This document shows, in pieces, positions 1 to 8,385 of a stretch of DNA of 27,312 nt. The translations under genes and the position numbers were made by a program. The DNA lies in the NCBI GenBank assembly GCA_041855735.1, contig JBHAEV010000032.1:1-27312 (forward strand), in the 5' to 3' direction. The stretch comes from CALALP01 sp041855735. Lineage in GTDB: Bacteria > Bacillota > Clostridia > Lachnospirales > Lachnospiraceae. The notes under the pieces were generated by a model. That model ran no database searches. It was not told where the DNA came from and saw only the letters and a program-made list of their open reading frames with translations. Numbering within the stretch: the first letter of the stretch is position 1; each line of letters starts with the position of its first letter.

Positions 1-58
1 TCGAACCTATGACCCTCTGCTTGTAAGGCAGATGCTCTTCCAACTGAGCTATGATCCC
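1..58 (-). tRNA. tRNA-Val (anticodon UAC), 3' end outside window
   Basis: Read on the minus strand from base 58, the sequence starts with the acceptor strand GGGATCA, followed by a D arm (GCTC...GAGC), an anticodon stem TCTGC/GCAGA closing the loop CTTACAA with anticodon TAC, a variable region, and the first half of the T arm (GGTTCGA). The rest of the T arm and the acceptor 3' strand lie beyond base 1. TAC reads valine GUA codons. The first 58 of about 76 nt are visible. It has its own consensus promoter just upstream and may head a tRNA cluster that continues leftwards. Confidence 0.93.
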
Positions 59-78
59 AAACGTCTCAACGCTTTGAT

Positions 79-107
79 AGTATACGATAATATTCCATAT
101 CTGTCAA
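79..107 (-). promoter_or_regulatory. sigma-A promoter of the tRNA-Val gene
   Basis: On the minus strand a perfect -35 TTGACA (102-107) is separated by exactly 17 nt (85-101) from a -10 TATACT (79-84). The predicted transcription start is near base 72, about 14 nt before the mature tRNA 5' end, leaving a short leader for RNase P to remove. This is the strongest promoter in the window by consensus. Confidence 0.88.
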
Positions 108-165
108 CTGATTTTTTTTATAATCTGGTATATTGACACTGATTTTTTTTATAATCTGGTATATT
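107..165. repeat. 28-bp tandem direct repeat (31-bp period)
   Basis: Bases 107-134 and 138-165 are identical copies of a 28-bp AT-rich unit that starts ACTGATTTTTTTT, separated by 3 bases. On the minus strand each copy carries the last codons and stop of the DUF5721-like gene (GAATATACCAGATTATAA in the gene copy), so the 3' end of that gene was duplicated. The distal copy abuts the -35 box of the tRNA promoter. This is most simply a replication-slippage duplication. Confidence 0.9.
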
Positions 166-622
166 CGATTCCCCTTGACTTTAACAGCCTCTCCACATCA
201 TAATCCCATCTTTTTTCAACTTCCCTGTCCATTGAAAAATCGGAATACGAACATGCCGAAATCATGGTCAGCTTTCTGTTTTCGTATTTAATATTGAGAA
301 AAAGATTCGAAATGGTTTTGTTTTCCTGTGCCCGGAGCCAGTTTTGCTTTTTCGATTCATCCAAAGAAAGCACGATGGAAAACATCAAAGGCAGCTGTCT
401 GCCCTTGATCAGCTGCACGCAGACCGGCTTCAACTCAGCGAACCTGACATACCCGGAATCCGGTTTGTCCCCCTCAAAGAAATCGGCATTGATCTTTCCG
501 GAAATTTCAACATCCATTTGTGTTTTTATTTTGATTCGGTGAACCGACAGATTGTCCAAAAAATCTCCGGTGAAGAGTAGGCTTGTGAATTTCTTTAATT
601 CCTCAATTTCAAATGCCTGCAT
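149..622 (-). CDS. DUF5721-like protein of unknown function
   Basis: This encodes 157 residues with no signal peptide or membrane segment, so it is probably cytoplasmic. The layout (N-terminal MQAFEIEELKKF, a central LIKGRQLPLMFSIV, then LFLNIKYENRKLTMISACS and a C-terminal WDYDVERLLKSRGI) matches my recollection of DUF5721, a small family largely restricted to Lachnospiraceae. The family has no established function. The ATG at 622 was chosen because GGAGG lies 8 nt upstream of it. An in-frame ATG at 649 would place that Shine-Dalgarno inside the coding sequence and has none of its own. The gene follows the terminator of the long operon. Its last codons are duplicated in the adjacent 28-bp tandem repeat. 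The family name is from memory and moderately sure. Confidence 0.8.
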   Translation of the reverse strand: MQAFEIEELKKFTSLLFTGDFLDNLSVHRIKIKTQMDVEISGKINADFFEGDKPDSGYVRFAELKPVCVQLIKGRQLPLMFSIVLSLDESKKQNWLRAQENKTISNLFLNIKYENRKLTMISACSYSDFSMDREVEKRWDYDVERLLKSRGIEYTRL

Positions 623-686
623 ATTGCAAACCTCCGATGTATATTTCACAGGTTCATTTCTTTCATCCTATGGAGAAAAGAAATCC

Positions 687-708
687 TCCCGCTTCATCCG
701 AAGCGGGA
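687..708 (-). terminator. Rho-independent terminator after the lipoprotein gene
   Basis: A 9-bp stem TCCCGCTTC/GAAGCGGGA with a 4-nt loop begins 16 bases past the stop codon of the PrsA-like gene. On the minus strand it is followed by GGATTTCTTTTC, a moderately T-rich tail. Its position suggests the end of the nusB-to-lipoprotein transcript. The interrupted T tract makes it less than ideal, so some read-through into the DUF5721-like gene is possible. Confidence 0.7.
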
Positions 709-723
709 ACTTCTGCCCTTCGT

Positions 724-1722
724 TCAAAATCCGGCAAAATCCAACTGTTTCCGATACAGCGTAAAAAACATGATATGATCCGGGTCGCTATCCAATGTTT
801 TGTAGTTCTCCTCCACCCTTTTTACGGTATCACTCCAAACCTGCGGGTCCAGATTCAAAGGATTTCTGCTCCGGTACTCCGCATAAATGTTCACAATGGT
901 GTCTTCCATCACCCGATACTTCATTTCTTTTTTCTTTTTTGCGGTCGCTTCGGTATTGTAACCCTCGATACATTTGTAAATATAATAATTCCCGTCTACC
1001 AAAATCGGTTCGCTGACTTCCCCGTTTTCCAACTCGCACACGATTTTATCCGATTCCGGATCCATATCTTCATGACCCACCTCGATATTGATTGCGGAAA
1101 CAATGGAGTTTTGTCGTGCAATGGTAAAGAAATCGGCTTCTCCCGCTTCCAGTTCCGATTTGACCTTTTCCAGCGCTTCCTCACTTGCCAGAACAATCTG
1201 CTGTAAATTCAGGATTCTGGCATCGTCCTCACTGATGGAATCCACTTCCTCTTTCGTAATCTCAACCTTGGTTTTTTGCGCCAGTGCATACTCTTTAAAG
1301 ATGCTGTCCACCTCTTCATGAGAAATGTCCGGATCGAAGTTCGAATTCGAACTCAGATTATCATACAATTCCCCTGCCATCTTTCCGACCTTCGCTTCCT
1401 CTTCGGTGGTAAGGCGAACGCCCCTTTCTTTTGCAATCATATTCAATGTTTTCAATTCCACGAAAAACTCCTGCATTTCGTTTAAAAATTCCGTTTTATA
1501 GGTCAATCCGTCCGCATTCAGCTCCTTTTCCCAAATCTCTTTTCCGAATGCCAGCTGGATCTCTTCCATTTTGGATATGATCAGCAAAAACATCTGCTTT
1601 TCGCTGTAGTTTATGTATTCTTTTTTTTCGGTGATTTCGGTTGCCTTATCCTGTACCGCGCGGCATCCGATTAAAGTGATGCAAACCGAAATCATAAATA
1701 AAAACCATCCGATTTTCTTCAA
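724..1722 (-). CDS. PrsA/SurA-like peptidyl-prolyl isomerase-type lipoprotein
   Basis: This is a predicted lipoprotein of 332 residues. The N terminus MKKIGWFLF is followed by a hydrophobic stretch and the lipobox LIGC, with the lipidated Cys at residue 20, so the mature protein should sit on the outer face of the cytoplasmic membrane. Residues about 30-165 are charged and helical like the SurA/PrsA chaperone region. A parvulin-like segment follows (FFTIARQNS, then ENGEVSEPILVDGNYYIYKC). The usual parvulin His of the ASHIL motif is replaced by LQQIV and the GGDLG loop is not conserved, so it may be a chaperone without isomerase activity. Family members help exported proteins fold. The TTG at 1722 is preferred because AAGGGG is 6 nt upstream. 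The TTG at 1728 would be only 1 nt from it. The gene lies 24 bp after the HAD gene and is last before the terminator. Confidence 0.78.
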   Translation of the reverse strand: MKKIGWFLFMISVCITLIGCRAVQDKATEITEKKEYINYSEKQMFLLIISKMEEIQLAFGKEIWEKELNADGLTYKTEFLNEMQEFFVELKTLNMIAKERGVRLTTEEEAKVGKMAGELYDNLSSNSNFDPDISHEEVDSIFKEYALAQKTKVEITKEEVDSISEDDARILNLQQIVLASEEALEKVKSELEAGEADFFTIARQNSIVSAINIEVGHEDMDPESDKIVCELENGEVSEPILVDGNYYIYKCIEGYNTEATAKKKKEMKYRVMEDTIVNIYAEYRSRNPLNLDPQVWSDTVKRVEENYKTLDSDPDHIMFFTLYRKQLDFAGF

Positions 1723-1746
1723 TTCCAACCCCTTCCGTCGCAGATC

Positions 1747-2532
1747 CTAGTCCAGGAGATTCATCAATATCTTTAATACACCGTCCGAAGTATTTTTGTC
1801 CGCCTCAAACCTTGCGGCCCGTTTCGCTTCGTCCACGGCATTGGCAACGGCAAAGGAATAGTACGCGCTCCTTAGCATGTCCACATCATTCCCCTGGTCA
1901 CCGAAACAGATCGTTTCCCGGTAACTCACATTCAGCGATTCCTGCAATGTACGCAATGCGCTGCCCTTGCTTACATCCTTTGACGTAAAGTCCAGCCACA
2001 TTTCGCCCGCAAAATTTACATTCAGCTTTGTATTGTACATCTCCTTCAGATATTCATAAGGATAGATGCCGTGCTTTGCATAGGCGGATATCTTCATGAT
2101 CTCCAGTCCCGCTTTCGTCAAGTCGTCCACCACTTCGATTCGCCCCTTGTAGCCGTCTCTCACCCATGCAATCAGCTCATCATCCCGTCGGTCCACAAAA
2201 TACCCGTCTTTGGTCGCGACAACTGCCGTCAGCTCTTCATTTTCCTGAATGGAATGTACAATACGATGCGCCAAATCCGCATCCATTGTCTTCACATACA
2301 GCGGTCTGTCTTTCACCCCGATATAAGCACCATTGTCGGAAATATAGAAAATCTTTTCCCGAATCGGATAAAAAACGCTTTCCAGACTGCTCCAATGTCT
2401 GCCGGTTGCAATGGCAATGTATTTCCCCTGTGCATGCAATTTTGAAATTACTTCATACAACTTCGGATTGATATCCGTCGTTCCGTCCGCCACCAATGTT
2501 CCGTCAATATCCGACGCGATTAATTTTATCAT
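1747..2532 (-). CDS. Cof-type HAD-superfamily phosphatase
   Basis: This 261-residue cytoplasmic protein belongs to the Cof/YidA-type (class IIB cap) HAD hydrolases, which dephosphorylate sugar phosphates, nucleotides or cofactors such as FMN and PLP. Motif I is DIDGTL at residues 8-13 (nucleophile D8, acid/base D10). Motif II is near IAIATGR, and motif IV is GDQGNDVDM from residue 211 (Mg2+-binding acidic residues). The length is typical. The ATG at 2532 has GGAGAACT directly upstream. It lies 51 bp after the YuiD-like gene and 24 bp before the lipoprotein gene, in the same direction. The specific substrate cannot be read from sequence. Confidence 0.92.
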   Translation of the reverse strand: MIKLIASDIDGTLVADGTTDINPKLYEVISKLHAQGKYIAIATGRHWSSLESVFYPIREKIFYISDNGAYIGVKDRPLYVKTMDADLAHRIVHSIQENEELTAVVATKDGYFVDRRDDELIAWVRDGYKGRIEVVDDLTKAGLEIMKISAYAKHGIYPYEYLKEMYNTKLNVNFAGEMWLDFTSKDVSKGSALRTLQESLNVSYRETICFGDQGNDVDMLRSAYYSFAVANAVDEAKRAARFEADKNTSDGVLKILMNLLD

Positions 2533-2583
2533 AGTTCTCCATCTGTTGTTTTTACATTTTTTCGGTATGGAAACGGAAAGGTA

Positions 2584-3039
2584 TTAATGATTGTATGCAA
2601 ATGCAATCAGAATTCCCAAAATCGCTCCCATCAGTACCTGCAATGGCGAGTGACCTACAAATTCCTTCAACCGTGTGTGAAACCTTTCCACATCCGTAAA
2701 ATCAAAAAAGTCCTGTTCCATAATCATGTTCAACAGTTTGGCCTGCTTCCCTGTTTCCCTGCGCACTCCCATCGCATCATGCATTACAATTGCCGCCAGA
2801 ACAAAACTTGCCGCAAACTCATATCCGCCGACTCCGTAGTGCATGCCGGCCGCCGTAGTCAGGGCGCAGACCGTCGCACTGTGTGAACTTGGCATACCGC
2901 CGCTGCCCCACATCCTTTCCAGGGAAAAGCTTTTCGTATACCAAAAGTCAATGATTGTTTTTAATATTTGTGCGATTGCCCATCCTAAAATGGCGCTCAC
3001 CAGCACCTTATTGGAAACAATCATGTCAAAAATCGTCAT
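2584..3039 (-). CDS. YuiD-like membrane protein (DUF212, divergent PAP2 family)
   Basis: This 151-residue integral membrane protein has several hydrophobic segments (about residues 10-32, 53-66, 76-90 and 131-148). It carries the phosphatase-like signature GGMPSSHSA at 47-55 followed by HDAMGVRRETGKQ at 87-99 and GHSPLQVLMGA near 129. These match the DUF212/YuiD family, which is related to acid phosphatases and vanadium haloperoxidases. The PSSH motif resembles PAP2 motif 2, so a lipid or pyrophosphate phosphatase role is possible but unproven. The length is normal for the family. The start ATG has GAGGAG upstream, and the gene begins 22 bp after glgA, so it is probably translated from the same mRNA. 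Confidence 0.9.
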   Translation of the reverse strand: MTIFDMIVSNKVLVSAILGWAIAQILKTIIDFWYTKSFSLERMWGSGGMPSSHSATVCALTTAAGMHYGVGGYEFAASFVLAAIVMHDAMGVRRETGKQAKLLNMIMEQDFFDFTDVERFHTRLKEFVGHSPLQVLMGAILGILIAFAYNH

Positions 3040-3061
3040 TTTCTCTCCTCTGAACCGGCTG

Positions 3062-4507
3062 TCAATACCCGATCAGCCAGTCGTATAATTCTTGATATTT
3101 CAGAGCGGACGAATGCCATGAAAAATCTTCGGCCATCGCGCGATCAATGATCTTATTCCACTCTCTCTTTTTATGATAAAAAATATGTTTTGCATATTCG
3201 ATGCAGTGCAGCATTTCATGCGCATTGTAATTGGCAAAGGAAAAACCGGTTCCGCTTCCCTCGAATTCATTGTAAGGCTGCACGGTGTCTTTCAAACCTC
3301 CCGTTTCACGAACAATCGGCAGAGTTCCGTATCGCAGACTCATCAGCTGGCTCAAACCGCAAGGTTCAAACAAAGACGGCATTAAAAACGCGTCGCAGGA
3401 AGCATAGATTTTATGGGACATCGCCTCCGAATAATAGATATTGGCGCTGACTCTGTCCGGATACTTCCATGCATAGTGGCGGAACATGTTCTCATACTTT
3501 TCCTCTCCGGTTCCGAGAACCACCAGCTGCACATCCTCTTTTACAATATCATCCATAACATGTTGTATCAAATCAAAGCCCTTCTGGTCCGTCAGTCTGG
3601 ACACCACACCGATCATAAATTTCGAAGAATCCTCGGCGAGACCAAGCTCTTTTTGCAATTCCTTTTTATTGACGATTTTCTCCTTCCGGAAATTCCGGAT
3701 ATTGTATTGCTTTGCAATATATTCATCGGTTTCCGGGTTAAAATCCACATAATCGATCCCGTTCACAATGCCGCGAAGCGCATTGCTTCTTGCACGCATC
3801 AGTCCGTCCAGTCCTTCTCCGTAAAACGGATCCTTGATTTCCTCCGCATAGGTATTGCTGACCGTAGTCACCGCATCCGCGTAGACAATTCCGCCTTTCA
3901 GTAGATTGCTGTCTTTGTAGGCTTCCAGTTTATCCGGCGCGAAATAATAGTCCGGCAAACCGGAGAATCGCTTTATGGTAGCCACATCCCACACACCCTG
4001 GAATTTCAGATTGTGGATGGTGATCACGGATTTGATATCATGAAAGAAATCTCCTCCGCGGAAACGATCCTTTAAGTACACCGGAATCAACCCCGTCTGC
4101 CAGTCATGGCAATGCACCACATCCGGCTTGAATCCGATAATCGGAAGTGCAGAAAGAGCCGCCTGCGAAAAGAATATGAATTTCTCCAGGTCAAACAGCC
4201 AATCTCCGTACGGCTTTGCACCGCTGAAATATTCTTCATTGTCGATAAAGTAAAACGTAATTCCGTCCACCACACTCTTCATGATGCCGACATAACGGCT
4301 TCTTCCATTGTAATCCATATAAAAACTGTCCACATATTCCATTGCAAAACGCTTTGCTTCCGGAATACACATATACTTCGGAATGATTACCCTGCAATCA
4401 TAATACGCTTTGTCAAAACACTTCGGCAAAGACCCTACAACATCCGCCAGACCGCCGGTTTTGATAAACGGAACCGATTCCGATGCAACAAACAGAATAT
4501 TCTTCAT
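3062..4507 (-). CDS. glgA: glycogen synthase (ADP-glucose, GT5)
   Basis: GlgA transfers glucose from ADP-glucose to the non-reducing end of an alpha-1,4-glucan (EC 2.4.1.21) in the cytoplasm. The 481 residues match the usual length of about 480. The N-terminal KTGGLADVVGSLP motif (ADP-glucose binding, residues 16-28) is intact. So are HCHDWQTGL and the C-terminal domain with VSRLTDQKGFDL, PSLFEPCGLSQL and the catalytic-site loop TGGLKDTV, a complete GT-B fold. The start at 4507 follows AAAGGAGGAG. It begins 15 bp after recN and continues the operon. No other glycogen genes (glgC, glgD, glgB, glgP) are in view, which is unusual because glgA normally sits with them. It is presumably partnered with enzymes encoded elsewhere. 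Confidence 0.96.
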   Translation of the reverse strand: MKNILFVASESVPFIKTGGLADVVGSLPKCFDKAYYDCRVIIPKYMCIPEAKRFAMEYVDSFYMDYNGRSRYVGIMKSVVDGITFYFIDNEEYFSGAKPYGDWLFDLEKFIFFSQAALSALPIIGFKPDVVHCHDWQTGLIPVYLKDRFRGGDFFHDIKSVITIHNLKFQGVWDVATIKRFSGLPDYYFAPDKLEAYKDSNLLKGGIVYADAVTTVSNTYAEEIKDPFYGEGLDGLMRARSNALRGIVNGIDYVDFNPETDEYIAKQYNIRNFRKEKIVNKKELQKELGLAEDSSKFMIGVVSRLTDQKGFDLIQHVMDDIVKEDVQLVVLGTGEEKYENMFRHYAWKYPDRVSANIYYSEAMSHKIYASCDAFLMPSLFEPCGLSQLMSLRYGTLPIVRETGGLKDTVQPYNEFEGSGTGFSFANYNAHEMLHCIEYAKHIFYHKKREWNKIIDRAMAEDFSWHSSALKYQELYDWLIGY

Positions 4508-4522
4508 ATGCTCCTCCTTTGA

Positions 4523-6178
4523 TTACATTGTCTTCCTTAAATCCGCCAGTTTCTTCATCTCTTTTGCCGTGCCGAGTACGGCGGAAGTAATTTCACTTCC
4601 CCCGAGCAGCCTGGCAAGCTCTTCAATCATTCCCGTTTCATCCAGTTTCGTGATATCCGTTCTGGTACTCTTGCCGTCGCTTGTTTTGGAAATCCGATAA
4701 TGGTGATCCGCCATTGCGGCAATCTGCGGCAAATGGGAGATGCAAAGCACCTGCTTGTTCCTGCCGATGGCAAAGAGTTTTTCCGACACCATCTGTGCGG
4801 TTCTCCCGCTGATTCCGGCATCCACTTCATCAAAAATCAAAGTCGATATTTCATCCGCCTTTGCAAGCGTCGTCTTTACGGCAAGCATCACTCTGGACAG
4901 CTCTCCGCCGCTGAGTACATCCTTGAGCGGCTTGATCGGTTCGCCCGGATTGGTGCTGATTTCAAACGAAATGCCGTCCCTGCCGCCGGATGAAAAAACA
5001 TGTTCAAAAAAAGCAATGTCAAACTCAAAATTCAAAAAATTCAACCGGCTCAGCTCCTTGACGATTTCCTTACTCAGGCGCTTTGCCGCACCTTTTCTTT
5101 CCCGCGTCAAATCCTCGCATGCCTTCGCAAGTTGTTCTTCCAATTCGGCAATCCGCTCTTTTGCCTGCTTTCTGCTCTCGTCATAATGGGATAAGAATTC
5201 CAGACGCTCCCGCTTTGTTTTCAGCTTTTGCATCATCGATTCGTATTCACCGTATTTTTGCGTCATCTTATGAATGACATCCAGACGGTTTTCCAACTGA
5301 TGGAATTTCGCATCGTCAAACTCGGCTTCTTCCAGATACTTGTTGGCAAAGTGCAGGACATCATAGACCAATGCATCGATTTCCTCTGCCTGCCTCACCA
5401 GATTCTCAAGTGAACTGTCGAAGTTCATGGCTTCTTTCAGCGAACGAACGGCATTGGAAATCCCCGTTTCCCGCAAATATCCGACGGATTCAAAAAGGGA
5501 CTGACGAATCCTCGCAAAATTTTTCATCCTCCGGAATTCGTTCAAAAGCTCCTCTTCTTCGTCCGGCAAAATCCCGGCATTCTCGATTTCCTCGATTTCG
5601 TAGCGCAGTATCTCGGTTTCTCTTGCACGAATGCCCTCATCCAGCTCTTCCCTGACGGAATCGAGCAGCGGTTTGTACTCATGAAACAGTTTGGCAACCG
5701 ACGCTTTCCTGTCCTTGATCACGGCGCCGCCGAATGCATCCAGAACCTCCAATTGCTTTGCGTTGCTCATCAGAAAGTGATGCTCGTTTTGTCCGTGAAT
5801 GTCCATCAACATGGCGGTGATCTGCTTCAGTCTGGAAATGGTAATGCTTTCATCATTCATTTTGATCACGGATCGCTGCGCATTGACTTTCCTTTGAATG
5901 ATCAGAATCCCATCCTGCTCAAGCTCCACATCCAGATCCTTCAGCTTCTCAAGCACTCGTTCATCGTCAATGCGAAAGACCAGTTCCACAAAGGATGTGT
6001 CGGCACCGGTCCGAATCATATCTTTGGAAAATTTTGCCCCGAGCGCAATATGGATGGAATCGATCAAAATGGATTTGCCGGCACCGGTTTCTCCCGTCAA
6101 CACGCTGAATCCCTCATGGAATTCCAAATCCGCCTTTTCAATCAAAGCCAGATTCCTTACATGAAGTTCTAATAGCAT
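4523..6178 (-). CDS. recN: DNA repair protein RecN
   Basis: RecN is an SMC-like ATPase that acts early at DNA double-strand breaks and helps bring ends together for recombination. The 551 residues match the family. The Walker A GETGAGKS is at 29-36, a central coiled-coil arm (about 150-370) has the expected EEEELLNEFRRMKNF-type heptads, and the C-terminal half carries the ABC signature LSGGELSRV, Walker B TLIFDEVDAGISG and the D/H-loop region CISHLPQIAAMA. The ATG at 6178 is chosen because AAAGGAG lies 5 nt upstream. An upstream in-frame GTG at 6184 overlaps that Shine-Dalgarno. It starts 10 bp after argR, the conserved argR-recN pairing of Firmicutes. Confidence 0.97.
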   Translation of the reverse strand: MLLELHVRNLALIEKADLEFHEGFSVLTGETGAGKSILIDSIHIALGAKFSKDMIRTGADTSFVELVFRIDDERVLEKLKDLDVELEQDGILIIQRKVNAQRSVIKMNDESITISRLKQITAMLMDIHGQNEHHFLMSNAKQLEVLDAFGGAVIKDRKASVAKLFHEYKPLLDSVREELDEGIRARETEILRYEIEEIENAGILPDEEEELLNEFRRMKNFARIRQSLFESVGYLRETGISNAVRSLKEAMNFDSSLENLVRQAEEIDALVYDVLHFANKYLEEAEFDDAKFHQLENRLDVIHKMTQKYGEYESMMQKLKTKRERLEFLSHYDESRKQAKERIAELEEQLAKACEDLTRERKGAAKRLSKEIVKELSRLNFLNFEFDIAFFEHVFSSGGRDGISFEISTNPGEPIKPLKDVLSGGELSRVMLAVKTTLAKADEISTLIFDEVDAGISGRTAQMVSEKLFAIGRNKQVLCISHLPQIAAMADHHYRISKTSDGKSTRTDITKLDETGMIEELARLLGGSEITSAVLGTAKEMKKLADLRKTM

Positions 6179-6188
6179 CTGCACTCCT

Positions 6189-6635
6189 TTAGGTTGTCAA
6201 AATGTTGATTTTATTCTTTACCTCTTTCGCCAATTCTTCGCTTTTCACGACGCAGATCACGGTATCATCCCCGGCAATGCATCCGAGTATCTCACGAATT
6301 GCCAATGCATCCAATGCAGTCGCCACTCCCATCGCCATTCCGGTAATGGTCTTTACCACCAGAATATTCTGCGCAACCTCCATACTCACCAGTCCCTCCG
6401 TGAGTATCCGTACATATTTGACGGAAGGTCCGTCCACTTCTTTGATGATGGCGTACTTGTGTTTGCCATTGTCCGCCGGCACCTTGGTCAGTTTCAGCGC
6501 GCGAATATCCCGGGATGCCGTCGCCTGCGTCACATCGTATCCGTTTTCTTTCAGGACCGCAACTAAGTCTTCCTGCGTTTCAATGTCCATTTTGGTAATC
6601 AGTTCCACTATCTTGGCTCGTCTTTTGGCTTTCAT
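6189..6635 (-). CDS. argR: arginine repressor ArgR/AhrC
   Basis: ArgR is a hexameric arginine-responsive regulator that represses arginine biosynthesis and, in Bacillus, activates catabolism. The 148-residue length is typical. The N-terminal winged helix-turn-helix contains the hallmark VTQATASRDIRAL (around residues 35-47, with the SR pair that contacts DNA). The C-terminal oligomerisation and arginine-binding domain has CIAGDDT, whose acidic pair binds L-arginine. It lies 13 bp after nadK and 10 bp before recN. No ARG box was recognised in the window, so its targets are elsewhere. Confidence 0.96.
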   Translation of the reverse strand: MKAKRRAKIVELITKMDIETQEDLVAVLKENGYDVTQATASRDIRALKLTKVPADNGKHKYAIIKEVDGPSVKYVRILTEGLVSMEVAQNILVVKTITGMAMGVATALDALAIREILGCIAGDDTVICVVKSEELAKEVKNKINILTT

Positions 6636-6648
6636 CCCAATTCCTTTC

Positions 6649-7476
6649 TTAAATACTGTTCATTTTTCTTCGGATATTGTCAAGGAAACTGCCCTTGCTC
6701 AATTTAATGATATTCGTAACAATTTTTGATTTTTTGATATGAATGTGATCTCCAACCTGTAAATTCGCCTTCAGCTCCCCGTCAAATACCGCGCCGGATC
6801 CGGAGTCGGCATTTGACTGAATCGTAATATCGATCTCATCATCCGGAGACAGCACAATGCTGCGTTTATTCAAAGTGTGCGGACAAATCGGCGTCATCAC
6901 CAGGAGATTGGAATTCGGACTGACGATCGGACCGCCGGCACTTAAATTGTATGCCGTGGATCCGGTCGGTGTTGCTATGATTATACCATCGGATGCATAT
7001 TCATTCAAGAATTCTCCGTTAACGAAAACACTGCATTTAATCGGTTTCAAACTGAACATTCGCCCCACAACAATATCATTGAGCGCGAAACTTTTCAGAA
7101 ACTCCGCTCCGTTCGTCGTACAGCAACCCTCAATCATCATACGGGGTTCGATGCTATAGTCGTTTGCAATCAGCTGATCCAGACAGGGAAAGACTTCCCT
7201 TTCCTCATGAACTCCGGTCAGGTATCCGAGATGCCCCATATTGATGCCCAAAAGAGGGATCTCTCTCCCCACCATATCCTTCGCGGCGCGCAAAAGCGTC
7301 CCGTCGCCTCCGAGAGTAATCAGACATTCCACGGTATCCGGCACGGATTCCGGATCCACATAGCCTTCTCCTCTGTGACAAATGCAGTTGCGGGACTCCA
7401 GAAAACGGGAAATTTCATCCGCCATTGTTTTCGTATGTTCCTTGCCATTGTTCTCTATCAAGTAAAATTCTTTCAT
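6649..7476 (-). CDS. nadK: NAD kinase
   Basis: This enzyme phosphorylates NAD+ to NADP+ using ATP or inorganic polyphosphate (EC 2.7.1.23) in the cytoplasm. The 275 residues fit the family. The nucleotide-binding GGDGT motif is at 56-60, followed by LLGINMGHLGYLTG, a conserved NE/D-type region and GSTAYNLSAGGPIV, which binds NAD, then PICPHTLNKRS. Its ATG overlaps the tlyA stop as ATGA (7473-7476), which indicates translational coupling. NadK between tlyA and argR is a common clostridial order that Bacillus subtilis lacks. Confidence 0.96.
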   Translation of the reverse strand: MKEFYLIENNGKEHTKTMADEISRFLESRNCICHRGEGYVDPESVPDTVECLITLGGDGTLLRAAKDMVGREIPLLGINMGHLGYLTGVHEEREVFPCLDQLIANDYSIEPRMMIEGCCTTNGAEFLKSFALNDIVVGRMFSLKPIKCSVFVNGEFLNEYASDGIIIATPTGSTAYNLSAGGPIVSPNSNLLVMTPICPHTLNKRSIVLSPDDEIDITIQSNADSGSGAVFDGELKANLQVGDHIHIKKSKIVTNIIKLSKGSFLDNIRRKMNSI

Positions 7477-8300
7477 TTTGCACCCTGCAATCCTTCATGC
7501 GCCATGTTGACAATTTCCGTCATCTGCTCTTTGGAAACAGCATTCACCGGCTGATTTTGCCCGGAAACCTCACATTTTTCAAGCAAAACCAGATATTCGA
7601 TATTTCCTTCCGGTCCTTTGATCGGAGAAAAGGTCAGATTTTTGACCGAAAAATGACTGCCTTGCGCATAGGAAACGACATTTTCAATCACTTCCAGATG
7701 GATCGATTTTTCTCTGACCACACCCTTTTTCCCGACCTTTTCTCTTCCGGCTTCAAACTGCGGTTTGATCAATGCAACGACTCCGCCCCCGCTTTTCAAC
7801 AGACCGTGAACGGGTGGCAATACCTTGGACAGAGAGATGAAACTCACATCAATCGACGCGAAATCAATCTCATCCGCCATCTGCTCCTTCGTCACATAGC
7901 GAATATTCGTTTTCTCCATACAGACAACCCGATTGTCGTTTCGAAGTTTCCAGTCCAATTGCCCATGACCCACATCAATCGCATACACCTTGCCCGCACC
8001 GTTTTGCAGCATGCAGTCCGTAAATCCCCCGGTGGATGCTCCGATATCCATGCAGGTTTTTTGTTTCAAATCCAAATCAAATTCTGCCATGGCCTTTTCC
8101 AGTTTCAGTCCGCCGCGGCTGACATATTTTAAGGTGCTTCCCCGCACTTCGATCGGGAGGCGATCGTCAAACACGGAACCCGCCTTGTCTTCTTTTTGTC
8201 CGTCCACATACACGATGCCGGACATAATCAGTGCCTTGGCCTTTTCCCTGCCGGGGGCCAATCCTTTTTCAACCAGCAACACATCCAATCTTTTTTTCAC
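7473..8300 (-). CDS. tlyA: TlyA-family rRNA 2'-O-methyltransferase (hemolysin A family)
   Basis: This 275-residue protein has an N-terminal S4 RNA-binding domain (RLDVLLVEKGLAPGREKAKALIMSGIVYVDG, residues 4-34) and an FtsJ/RrmJ-like Rossmann methyltransferase domain. The SAM-binding motif is DIGASTGGFTDCML, followed by YAIDVGHGQLDWKL and the catalytic-region Lys in ALIKPQFEAGREKVG. Characterised TlyA proteins methylate ribose of cytidines in 16S and/or 23S rRNA and affect capreomycin sensitivity. The older hemolysin name is probably a misnomer. The start is GTG at 8300, with only a weak GAAG-type Shine-Dalgarno. An 85-bp gap separates it from dxs, the largest gap inside the operon, and it overlaps nadK by 4 bp. 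Confidence 0.94.
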   Translation of the reverse strand: MKKRLDVLLVEKGLAPGREKAKALIMSGIVYVDGQKEDKAGSVFDDRLPIEVRGSTLKYVSRGGLKLEKAMAEFDLDLKQKTCMDIGASTGGFTDCMLQNGAGKVYAIDVGHGQLDWKLRNDNRVVCMEKTNIRYVTKEQMADEIDFASIDVSFISLSKVLPPVHGLLKSGGGVVALIKPQFEAGREKVGKKGVVREKSIHLEVIENVVSYAQGSHFSVKNLTFSPIKGPEGNIEYLVLLEKCEVSGQNQPVNAVSKEQMTEIVNMAHEGLQGAK

Positions 8301-8385
8301 AATGTTTCACTTCTTTGCTCTTTGTATTCAATCCGAGGCACGACATCTCCGTCCGTTCCCTGCCGTTTGCGATTTGCTTCGCACT

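Noticed and set aside
133..155. Plus-strand TTGACA followed by TATAAT
   Set aside because: The spacer is only 11 nt, too short for a sigma-A promoter, and no plus-strand gene follows.
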